This document shows positions 26,316-33,091 of a stretch of 64,000 nt of DNA, one piece after another; the first letter of the stretch is position 1, and the number at the start of each line of letters is the position of its first letter. Both the position numbers and the translations under genes were made by a program. Below the pieces are notes generated by a model. That model was not told the DNA's origin. It was given only the letters and a program-made list of their open reading frames with translations, and made no database searches. The DNA is from Azophilus sp965220425 (lineage in GTDB: Bacteria; Pseudomonadota; Gammaproteobacteria; Pseudomonadales; Azotimanducaceae): NCBI GenBank assembly GCA_965220425.1, contig OZ244830.1:372001-436000 (forward strand), written 5' to 3'.

Positions 26316-26708
26316 TCAGGATGTCCGCAGAATCGGGAAACCAAGCGAGTCGGCTACCGCGGCCTGCCTGGCGTCCAGGGTGGCGAAGGCAAGGCTGACC
26401 GGCTCGGGAGAGACGTACAGGGCTGTTGCGACATGCCACAGGTCGGCGCCCCGCAGGTAGCCGGTTTGCAAAACTGTCTCGAATTCACGGGTCAATGCCC
26501 GGTCCGGCAGAATCCACTCGATACTGGAGACCGCGCTTTCATTGAAGCTGTGCTCTTCGCGTGCAAACGCAGCCCGAAGTTCCGCCTCAAGCAGGTTGGA
26601 AGATACCAGGCGCTCGAACCCGTACAACCGCCAGGCGAGCGGTGCGGCGCCCGGCTCATCGAAGACGATGGCGGCCAACGCCGAGGTATCGACATAGGCA
26701 ACGCTCAT
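26316..26708 (-). CDS. vapC: VapC-like PIN-domain toxin
   Basis: 130-aa PIN ribonuclease: first acidic motif VAYVDTSALAAIVFDEPGA (Asp7), EAELRAAF in the middle, third motif region LRGADLWHVATAL and FATLDARQAAVADSLGF near the end. Cytosolic endoribonuclease toxin. Its ATG overlaps the stop of the preceding antitoxin gene (26705-26708). Ends 10 bp from the MauG-like gene. Confidence 0.85.
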   Translation of the reverse strand: MSVAYVDTSALAAIVFDEPGAAPLAWRLYGFERLVSSNLLEAELRAAFAREEHSFNESAVSSIEWILPDRALTREFETVLQTGYLRGADLWHVATALYVSPEPVSLAFATLDARQAAVADSLGFPILRTS

Positions 26709-26983
26709 TCGCCGCGCTCCGCCAGGAAACGGGCGAGCGCGCCGGGCCGCCGTACGACCGGCTCAAGTGGTTGTCTTGCGGCGCGGGAACGAACCAACGC
26801 CCCTCTTCGTTCGAGATCGGCCAGGCGCTGGTCAAGCGTTGGCTCGGCCTGACGATCGATGGGGCTGATCTCGGCCACCGGCTCGCCACGATAAGAGACA
26901 GTCACTCTCTTGCCTTCCCGTACCTGCCGTATGACCTCGGAAAAACGGGCTTTTGCCTCGTAGACTGAGTAGATCACTGCCAT
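26705..26983 (-). CDS. Phd/YefM-type antitoxin of VapBC pair
   Basis: 92 aa from ATG 26983: MAVIYSVYEAKARFSEVIRQ followed by TVSYRGEPVAEI, the Phd/YefM DNA-binding fold. The C-terminal half is Arg-rich and probably wraps the PIN toxin. A longer in-frame ORF upstream extends into the mtoX leader and is unlikely. ATGA overlap with the toxin. The 110 bp to mtoX holds both divergent promoters. Confidence 0.85.
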   Translation of the reverse strand: MAVIYSVYEAKARFSEVIRQVREGKRVTVSYRGEPVAEISPIDRQAEPTLDQRLADLERRGALVRSRAARQPLEPVVRRPGALARFLAERGE

Positions 26984-27092
26984 CTTTGAATTATAACTAG
27001 TCAGACTGGACATTAACAAGTGAAAGCCCTTGTGCATTTCCTCTTCGTTTGGGTTTAGCATAGGCGCCCTTTCGGAATCCGGCGGAGGAATA

Positions 27093-28430
27093 GTGAAAAA
27101 CTCATGTGCAGCGCTGTTCTTTTTTTTGTGTTCGATCGTCTGGGCGTCGGTTCGCGCGGACGAAACCTGCATGTCGCCCTACATGGCGAAAATCGTCGGC
27201 CAGGAGGACTTCGTATACGTCTGGACCCTCGGCATGGAGGGCGTCGGCGATGAGCAGGACAAGCTCGTCACGGTAGACGTCAACCCGGACTCTCCCCGTT
27301 ACAGGCAGGTGCTGGGCAGCGTTTCCGTCGGCGGCCGCAACGAGGCCCACCATTCCGGACTGACTGACGACCGCCGTCACCTGTGGGCGAGCGGGCTCGA
27401 TACCAGCAAGATCTTCATCTTCGACATTCACACCGATCCGGCGGCGCCGCGCCTGGTCAGAACAATCGACGATTTCGTCGCGAAGAGCGGTGGCGTGGTG
27501 GGGCCGCACACGAGCTATGCGCTGCCGGGGCGGATGATGATTACCGGCCTGTCGAACAATCGCGACCACGGTGGCCGCACGGGGCTCGTCGAGTATACGA
27601 ATGACGGCGACTATGTCACCACGCACTGGATGCCGACGGACGACAACCTGCAGGGCGCCGCCAAGTCCGGCAACTTCGCCGACGGCTACGGCTACGATGT
27701 GCGCGTCCTGCCGCGCCGCAATGTTCTCGTCACCTCGTCGTTCACCGGCTGGAACAACTACATGATGAACCTGGGCCAGCTCCTGGGCGACGCCGAAGCC
27801 ATGAAGCGCTTCGGCAACACGGTGATCGTGTGGGACCTGCACGCCCGCAAGCCCAGGAAGATTCTCGACGTTCCCGGCGCGCCGCTGGAAATTCGTTGCG
27901 CCTGGGGTTCGCAAAGCAACTACTGCTTCACCACGACGGCCCTGACCTCGAAGATCTGGCTGATCTACGAGGACGCGGCCGGCGAGTGGCATGCCAGGGA
28001 TGTCGCCGACATCGGCGATGCCACGACGATTCCGCTGCCCGTGGACATCTCCATTTCCGCGGACGATTCCCTGCTGTGGGTAAACACCTGGAACGAGGGC
28101 ATGGTGCGGTTGTTCGATATCTCGGACCCGTATGCGCCCACGGTGGTTCTCCAGCAGAAGATCGGGGAGCAGGTGAACATGGCATCCCAGAGTTGGGACG
28201 GTGAGCGCATCTACTTCACCTCTTCGTTGATGGCCAACTGGGACAAGACCCAGGCGGAGGGTGAGGGCGACCTGCAGTACTTCAAGCTGTACGGCTGGGA
28301 CGGCGACAAACTGGAGCACCGGTTCACCATCGATTTTCTCGAGGCGAAACTCGGGTCTCCCCACCAGATGCGCTTCGGCGCCTACGCGCTCTACGGAAAG
28401 AAGCCGCCGGCAAAGGTCGCCGCGCGTTAG
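27093..28430 (+). CDS. mtoX: Methanethiol oxidase (SBP56/selenium-binding-protein family)
   Basis: Oxidises methanethiol to formaldehyde, sulfide and H2O2; the bacterial enzyme is periplasmic and copper-dependent. 445 aa from GTG 27093 with a GGAGGA site 7 nt upstream. Signal peptide (KNSCAALFFFLCSIVWASVR, ADETC), then SPYMAKIVGQEDFVYVWTLG. Beta-propeller body with candidate copper histidines in RNEAHHSGLTDDRRHLW, GPHTSYALPG and SPHQMRFG. The flanking MauG-like and SCO genes are the known mtoX partners. Involvement in DMS/DMSP sulfur turnover is inferred. Confidence 0.88.
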   Translation: MKNSCAALFFFLCSIVWASVRADETCMSPYMAKIVGQEDFVYVWTLGMEGVGDEQDKLVTVDVNPDSPRYRQVLGSVSVGGRNEAHHSGLTDDRRHLWASGLDTSKIFIFDIHTDPAAPRLVRTIDDFVAKSGGVVGPHTSYALPGRMMITGLSNNRDHGGRTGLVEYTNDGDYVTTHWMPTDDNLQGAAKSGNFADGYGYDVRVLPRRNVLVTSSFTGWNNYMMNLGQLLGDAEAMKRFGNTVIVWDLHARKPRKILDVPGAPLEIRCAWGSQSNYCFTTTALTSKIWLIYEDAAGEWHARDVADIGDATTIPLPVDISISADDSLLWVNTWNEGMVRLFDISDPYAPTVVLQQKIGEQVNMASQSWDGERIYFTSSLMANWDKTQAEGEGDLQYFKLYGWDGDKLEHRFTIDFLEAKLGSPHQMRFGAYALYGKKPPAKVAAR

Positions 28431-28522
28431 CACGGCGGTAAACCGGGGATATGATGGTATCGGGGCGGGCCAACATCGGCTGCCAGGCTCTCGATTCGAT
28501 CGCAAGGCGCCCGGAGGGAGCC

Positions 28523-28682
28523 CTCAGCCGGGGAGCGCGAGGGGGCGCCCCTCGCAAGAAAGGACTCAGCCGGGGAGCGCGAGGGGGCGCCCCTCGCAAG
28601 CAAGGACTCAGCCGGGGAGCGCGAGGGGGCACCCCTCGCAAGCAAGGACTCAGCCGGGGAGCGCGAGGGGGCGCCCCTCGCA
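28523..28682. repeat. Four tandem 42-bp repeats, each a GC hairpin
   Basis: Units start at 28523, 28565, 28607 and 28649 (the last truncated at 28682) and are nearly identical. Each contains GCGAGGGG-GCG-CCCCTCGC, an 8-bp perfect stem with a 3-nt loop; unit 3 changes only the loop (GCA). The array lies between mtoX and the SCO gene on one transcript. The period is 14 codons, so one frame encodes a repeating LSRGARGGAPRKQG, but no good start or homology supports coding. Possible roles are attenuation, mRNA stabilisation or an expanding repeat. Confidence 0.85.
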
Positions 28683-28690
28683 TACAGACC

Positions 28691-28750
28691 GCACGGCCGC
28701 GCTTACGCGATGCATCGGCGTCCGCAGCAGGAAGTTGGTGAGCGATGCGG
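28691..28750. repeat. Dispersed 60-bp repeat, copy related to 59989-60048
   Basis: Read on the minus strand this matches 59989-60048 with about 7 mismatches, sharing TTCCTGCTGCGG and GCCGATGCATCGCGTAAGCG. A 23-bp piece (28732-28754) also matches 1012-1034 with one mismatch. It includes the start region of the SCO gene. Confidence 0.6.
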
Positions 28751-29518
28751 GCTGGCGGCGTGTTTGAACCATGGGTCCGTGGCGCGTTTCCCGGACGTTG
28801 CATCGGCGCAATCGGAGCTTCCTTGCGATTGGCCGCCTGCATTGCACTTGCAGCAGGAACCGGGCCGGCTCACTCGGCAAGCAGCGCCCACGACGACCAT
28901 CCGCAACCCACCGTATTGGCCCCGGGTTACGCCGATCTGGAATTTACGCCGCCGGAACCGGGTACTTATTCGTTGCCGCCGCTCGGTCCGGCCGGCGACG
29001 GCCAGGTATTCGACAGCCGCGGAAATCCGTCGCGCGTATACGATTTCCTCGGCGACAAGATCGTGGTGCTGAGCTTCGTTTACACCACCTGCAACGATGT
29101 CAACGGCTGTCCGCTGGCGAGCCACGTGCTGCGCGGCGTGCAGAACCGGTTGCTGGAAACGCAAGACCTGCTCGACCGGGTGCGCCTGGTGAGCTTCAGT
29201 TTCGATCCGGGCCACGATACGCCGGCGGTGCTGGCCGACTACAGCGGATACTTCAGGAAACCGGGTTTCGACTGGCGGTTCCTGACCTGCGGTTCCGAAG
29301 ACGAACTCGAGCCCATTCTCGACCGGTTCGGCCAATGGGTTATCAGGGACTACGACGCCGAGGGCAACTACCTCGGCGCCATGTCGCATGTGCTGCGCGT
29401 CTACCTGATCGACCGGGCAAAGCGCATCCGCAACATTTACAGCGTGTCGTTCCTGCACGCCGATACGCTGCTGAACGACATCCGCACGCTGGAGTTGGAA
29501 GCGGCGCAGCCCGGGTAG
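28745..29518 (+). CDS. SCO1/SenC-family copper chaperone, CX5C variant
   Basis: 257 aa, exported (ASLRLAACIALAAGTGPAHS), thioredoxin fold. The metal motif is TTCNDVNGCP, with Cys116 and Cys122 five residues apart instead of the CXXXC of ordinary SCO, and the third ligand His lies in MSHVLRVYLID. SCO genes accompany mtoX and are thought to supply copper to the oxidase, which fits here. The start codon lies inside a dispersed repeat; an internal start closer to the signal peptide is possible. Confidence 0.82.
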   Translation: MRAGGVFEPWVRGAFPGRCIGAIGASLRLAACIALAAGTGPAHSASSAHDDHPQPTVLAPGYADLEFTPPEPGTYSLPPLGPAGDGQVFDSRGNPSRVYDFLGDKIVVLSFVYTTCNDVNGCPLASHVLRGVQNRLLETQDLLDRVRLVSFSFDPGHDTPAVLADYSGYFRKPGFDWRFLTCGSEDELEPILDRFGQWVIRDYDAEGNYLGAMSHVLRVYLIDRAKRIRNIYSVSFLHADTLLNDIRTLELEAAQPG

Positions 29519-29524
29519 CCAGCA

Positions 29525-29683
29525 TATTGCACCAAGGGCCGCGACGAGCGCGCAGGATTTTCCAATCGGTGTGACAAGCGTGGCGCCTGTAACAATGACC
29601 AACCCATAGGTTTGCGCCCAGACCGCATAGTCCTCACAAGACGGAGAGTCGAGGCTGTCCATAAAGCTGGAAAAATTCTGCAT
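29525..29683 (-). other. Possible truncated small membrane-protein reading frame
   Basis: Antisense to nothing annotated, this stretch encodes MQNFSSFMDSLDSPSCEDYA, then a hydrophobic helix (YGLVIVTGATLVTPIGKSC, ALVAALGAIC). Past about 29525 the frame runs into the antisense of the SCO gene. It looks like the 5' end of a small membrane protein cut off at the SCO border. No family recognised. Confidence 0.25.
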
Positions 29684-29827
29684 TCGTTCTCCCGCTTGAC
29701 GAACTTTGGCAGGGAACCCGATTCGACTATCCTTCAGATCAATCCTACGCGGGGCGGCGGCCGAGTCTCACATGTTCCCAAACCCGGACAGTTGGGCTGG
29801 TCAATTTCCAGGCATTAGCTTTGAAAA

Positions 29828-29902
29828 TTCTCAATAAGAACTGATATTTTTCTCAATAATAGATCGTAATTTTCGCAATAACAGGTTGTAATTCTCGCAA
29901 TA
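29828..29902. repeat. Four 22-bp iterons upstream of DUF4143 ATPase
   Basis: The core TTCTCAATA / TTCGCAATA ends at 29836, 29858, 29880 and 29902, an exact 22-bp spacing that places all copies on one DNA face. The stretch is strongly AT-rich against a GC-rich genome. It lies 55-130 bp before the ATPase start, so it is a likely operator for autoregulation; an origin-like role is less likely because no Rep gene is present. Confidence 0.7.
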
Positions 29903-29957
29903 GGGTTTAGAGTTGCTTTTGGTTTGCGGACCCGTTCGCGAGCCTTCGGAGTTCTCG

Positions 29958-31247
29958 ATGTACACTCGGCATCTGCTGCCTCTAATACGGGAATTGCTTG
30001 CCGATTTCCGCATTGTCTACCTTACCGGCCCACGGCAGGCGGGAAAAACGACCTTGGCGCGGTCGGTTGCAGGTGAGGTGGGCATGCGCTACATCACCCT
30101 GGACGACCCGGCCGTTCTGGACTCAATCCGAAGCGATCCTCATGGATTCGTACGCTCACTGGATGCGGCTCGAGTGGTACTCGATGAGTTTCAGTACGCC
30201 CCTGAACTGATACCCGCCATAAAGGAAGCATCGGATCGGTTGATGCCACAGGAGAAGGGAAAGTTCCTGCTAACGGGTTCCGCCGACATTTTTCGATCCG
30301 CCAAGGCTCAGGAGGCGCTGCCGGGGCACATGGCCCGGTTGGAGTTGTACCCCCTATCGATTTCCGAGATTGCGTCGCAACGGCTCAACCTGGTGGACTT
30401 CCTGATCCGGGGTGACTTTCACACGAGCCCTGCTCCGTTTCCGAGCAGGGATGAGATCGCCGGAAAGATCCTTGAAGGCGGTTACCCGGAGGTACAGAAA
30501 AGAAGCTCCAGGGCAAGGACCATTTGGTTTCGTTCCTACGTGGAGGGCCGGCTCTTCAAGGATTTCGAGACCCTGTACGCCGCCCGGGGCGACTACCACT
30601 CCAAGCTGCGCGCCCTAACGCCGTACCTCGCGGGCCTAAGCGCCAATCTGTTGAAGTATTCGAACATCGCCAACGACCTTGAAATCGACGATCGCCTCAC
30701 CAAAAGCTACGTTGAAATCCTGGAACTCCTGTTCATCGTCAAAAGGCTGCCGGGCTATCTGAAGAACAGGGCAAAGCGCGCTGCCACCCGCATGCCCAAA
30801 CTACACTACATCGACACCGGACTGGCATGCCACCTGCTGGGACTGCGCTCGGAGCATCAGCTATTGCAAAGCGGTTACTACGGCGCCTTGTTCGAGAATC
30901 TCCTGTGCATGGAAGTGTTCAAACACGCGACCTGGGCGGCCGAACAAGCCGAGATTTACCATTTCAGAGACAGGCGTAAGCGAGAAGTGGATATCGTTCT
31001 GGAACACAGCGGTTCCCGGGTTATCGGCATCGAGGTCAAAGCTTCCGCCAGCGTCAGCGCCAATGACTTCAAAAACCTGGCCAACTTGGCGGAGTTCGCC
31101 GGGTCCGATTTCGACCGCGGCATCCTGTTTTATACCGGGGAGAGAGTTTTGCCGTTTCGCTTCGCACGACGCACATTTCACGCACTACCTGTTGGGTTAC
31201 TGGAAGATGCACCGATTAGCCGGCGAGCAGCCCGCATATTGCACTAA
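29958..31247 (+). CDS. AAA_14 ATPase with C-terminal DUF4143 domain
   Basis: 429 aa from ATG 29958 (GGAG 9 nt upstream). N-terminal P-loop TGPRQAGKTTLARSVAG, Walker B VVLDEFQYAPELIP, sensor LLTGSADIF. Central winged-helix linker, then the DUF4143 PD-(D/E)XK-like part with LHYIDTGLACHLLG, YGALFENLLCMEVFKH, HFRDRRKREVDIVLEHSG and GIEVKASASV, where E/D-x-E-x-K residues are intact. These widespread, often mobile single genes have no settled function. Its TAA stop coincides with the start of a duplicated SDR fragment. Confidence 0.85.
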   Translation: MYTRHLLPLIRELLADFRIVYLTGPRQAGKTTLARSVAGEVGMRYITLDDPAVLDSIRSDPHGFVRSLDAARVVLDEFQYAPELIPAIKEASDRLMPQEKGKFLLTGSADIFRSAKAQEALPGHMARLELYPLSISEIASQRLNLVDFLIRGDFHTSPAPFPSRDEIAGKILEGGYPEVQKRSSRARTIWFRSYVEGRLFKDFETLYAARGDYHSKLRALTPYLAGLSANLLKYSNIANDLEIDDRLTKSYVEILELLFIVKRLPGYLKNRAKRAATRMPKLHYIDTGLACHLLGLRSEHQLLQSGYYGALFENLLCMEVFKHATWAAEQAEIYHFRDRRKREVDIVLEHSGSRVIGIEVKASASVSANDFKNLANLAEFAGSDFDRGILFYTGERVLPFRFARRTFHALPVGLLEDAPISRRAARILH

Positions 31248-31446
31248 TCGAAGCCGCCTGCTCGGAGGTGGTCGGTGCGTTGTCGCGGAAGCCGCGGCCG
31301 ACGGTGTCGACCAACTCCAGGAGTTGTTCGTCGGTGGTTTCCCGGGTTACCCATCCAAGCGCCTCGCACCGGGCCCGCAGCCGGTCCAGGTTGCCTTCGT
31401 CGATGAGGCGGCGGGCGTTGATCGCGATCGAGGTGCCGACGTGGCC
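31247..31446 (-). pseudogene. Fragment of SDR gene, near-identical copy of 48777-48976
   Basis: 200 bp aligned without gaps to the intact SDR gene at 48623-49564, with one 3-base cluster of differences (CCG for ATA) by eye. It encodes the SDR segment GHVGTSIAINARRLIDEGNL onward to FRDNAPTTSEQAAS. Neither end carries a start or the Rossmann motif. The 5' edge is exactly the stop codon of the DUF4143 ATPase. A recent partial duplication marking the left edge of the defence island. Confidence 0.9.
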
Positions 31447-31533
31447 ATTGCTGGCCATGGCAACAATCGTCTCACCAACAGGTCAACAAGTTTTTTTGCG
31501 GCAACGCAAATATCCTTGTAGTACGATGCCGAC

Positions 31534-33045
31534 ATGCGCAGGGTTCTCGTTGCTTGGATCGGACACGCAGATCTTCGAGCCGCCGAGTCGGAAGGGCACT
31601 TGGGGGTCGGGCCGGTGGCGCAAGCCGTTGAGGAGCGCCAGTTCGATCACGCCTTCCTGATTGCCGACCATGAAGATCAACCCGTCAACCTTTACAGCCG
31701 CTGGATTAGGGATCGTGGCGGGAGAACCACCACGGTACATATGCTGCGCGAGCAGCTCTCAAGCCCAACCGACTTCAGCGAGATCTACGTTGCCGCCGTG
31801 CGCGCGAGTGAGAAGGCCTTGGTCGATGATCCAGAAAACACCTCCGTGACATATCACCTAAGCCCTGGCACGCCCGCCATGGCAGCCGTGTGGATCATCC
31901 TCGCGAAGACGCGTTTTCCGGCAGAACTCATAGAGTCGTCCAGAGAACAAGGGGTCGTCACGGCGTCCGTCCCGTTCGACATATCGGCAGATTTTCTGCC
32001 CGACTTGCTTCGGCGCCCGGACGAGGAACTCCAGCGCCTGAGCGCTGGGCTCCCGCCCCAAGCACCCGAGTTCGGCACCATTATCCATCGCCGCGGCGTA
32101 ATGGAGCGCGTGATCCTTCGGGCTCGTCGCGTTGCTCCCCGCTCCGTACCGGTGCTAATCGAAGGGGAGACAGGAACCGGCAAGGAGTTGCTTGCTCGGG
32201 CCATTCACCGAGCCAGTCCGCGACGCGCCAAGCCGTTCGTGGCCGTGAATTGTGGAGCCATCCCTACGGAACTGGTCGAATCCGAACTTTTCGGTCACGA
32301 GAAAGGCGCCTTTTCGGGCGCGTTCACTCAGCGAAAGGGGCATTTCCTAGAGGCAGACGGCGGATCCCTTTTTCTTGACGAGGTCGGCGAACTGCCCAAA
32401 CCGGCGCAAGTAAAGCTGCTCCGGGTACTCCAGGAAGGTGAGGTGCTTCCTGTCGGGAGTTCGCGTAGTCGGAATGTCGATGTGCGAATGATCGCCGCCA
32501 CCAACCGGTCGATCCTATCCGAAGTGGCCGATGGGACTTTCCGCGAAGACCTATTTCACCGCCTTGCGGTGGCAATACTGCGGTTGCCGCCGCTTCGTGA
32601 GAGGAGCGCTGACCTTCCATTGCTGATTGATCATCTCCTGACGTTGGTGAATCGGGAAGGCCGGGAACAACCAGGCTTTGTCGAGAAGAAACTTTCTGCG
32701 GGCGCAAGAAATCTCCTACTAGCGCATCCCTGGCCTGGAAATGTGCGCGAACTTCAGAACACGCTAAGCCGCGCGTCGATCTGGACCCCTGATGCCACAC
32801 TCAAGGCGGAAGATATTCGCGACGCGTTGCTGCCCCCGACCAGAGGCATTGAAGATGGAGTCCTGGGCAAGCCTCTTGGCGATGGTCTCGACCTGCCGGA
32901 AATCCTCGGCAACGTGGCGCGTCACTATTTGCAGCGGGCACTTGACGAAGCTCACGGCAACAAGACTCGTGCAGCGCAACTCTTGGGTCTTCCGAGCTAC
33001 CAGACGTTGACCAACTGGATAAAGCGTTACGGAGTAGATGCATGA
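31534..33045 (+). CDS. Sigma-54-dependent activator with RtcR/CARF-like sensor domain
   Basis: 503 aa. Residues 1-165 resemble the CARF sensor of RtcR: PTDFSEIYVAAVRASEKAL, LSPGTPAMAAVWIILAKTRF, LIESS. Central AAA+ sigma-54 activator domain: Walker A GETGTGKE (211-218), GAFSGA (258-263, Ser variant of GAFTGA), Walker B SLFLDE (278-283), arginine-finger region FREDLFHRLAVAILRLPPLR. C-terminal Fis-type HTH (HGNKTRAAQLLGLPSYQTLT). RtcR senses RNA ends to induce RNA repair; here the activator sits directly upstream of a type I restriction operon with a consensus sigma-54 promoter one base after its stop. The ligand is unknown. Confidence 0.9.
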   Translation: MRRVLVAWIGHADLRAAESEGHLGVGPVAQAVEERQFDHAFLIADHEDQPVNLYSRWIRDRGGRTTTVHMLREQLSSPTDFSEIYVAAVRASEKALVDDPENTSVTYHLSPGTPAMAAVWIILAKTRFPAELIESSREQGVVTASVPFDISADFLPDLLRRPDEELQRLSAGLPPQAPEFGTIIHRRGVMERVILRARRVAPRSVPVLIEGETGTGKELLARAIHRASPRRAKPFVAVNCGAIPTELVESELFGHEKGAFSGAFTQRKGHFLEADGGSLFLDEVGELPKPAQVKLLRVLQEGEVLPVGSSRSRNVDVRMIAATNRSILSEVADGTFREDLFHRLAVAILRLPPLRERSADLPLLIDHLLTLVNREGREQPGFVEKKLSAGARNLLLAHPWPGNVRELQNTLSRASIWTPDATLKAEDIRDALLPPTRGIEDGVLGKPLGDGLDLPEILGNVARHYLQRALDEAHGNKTRAAQLLGLPSYQTLTNWIKRYGVDA

Positions 33046-33061
33046 TGGCACGGAGATTGCT
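33046..33061 (+). promoter_or_regulatory. Sigma-54 (-24/-12) promoter of the restriction operon
   Basis: TGGCACGGAGATTGCT matches the consensus TGGCAC-N5-TTGCW exactly, with GG at 33047-33048, ten bases, then GC at 33059-33060. Predicted start of transcription is about 33072, 5-20 nt before the two possible hsdR ATGs. It begins one base after the stop of the sigma-54 activator gene. Confidence 0.88.
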
Positions 33062-33091
33062 AGTTTCGACTTTCCTATGGACAAGAGTCTG

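Noticed and set aside
28523..28682. Possible CRISPR array
   Set aside because: Units are contiguous 42-bp tandem repeats with no variable spacers and no cas genes nearby.
28451..28741. Repeat-containing 96-codon ORF between mtoX and SCO
   Set aside because: Repeats of 14 codons keep all frames open automatically; no ribosome site or homology.
29828..29902. Replication origin iterons
   Set aside because: No Rep protein or DnaA boxes nearby; position directly before an ATPase gene favours an operator.
33038..33091. Upstream ATG start for hsdR
   Set aside because: ATG 33038 precedes the predicted sigma-54 transcription start (about 33072), and the added residues are not HsdR-like.
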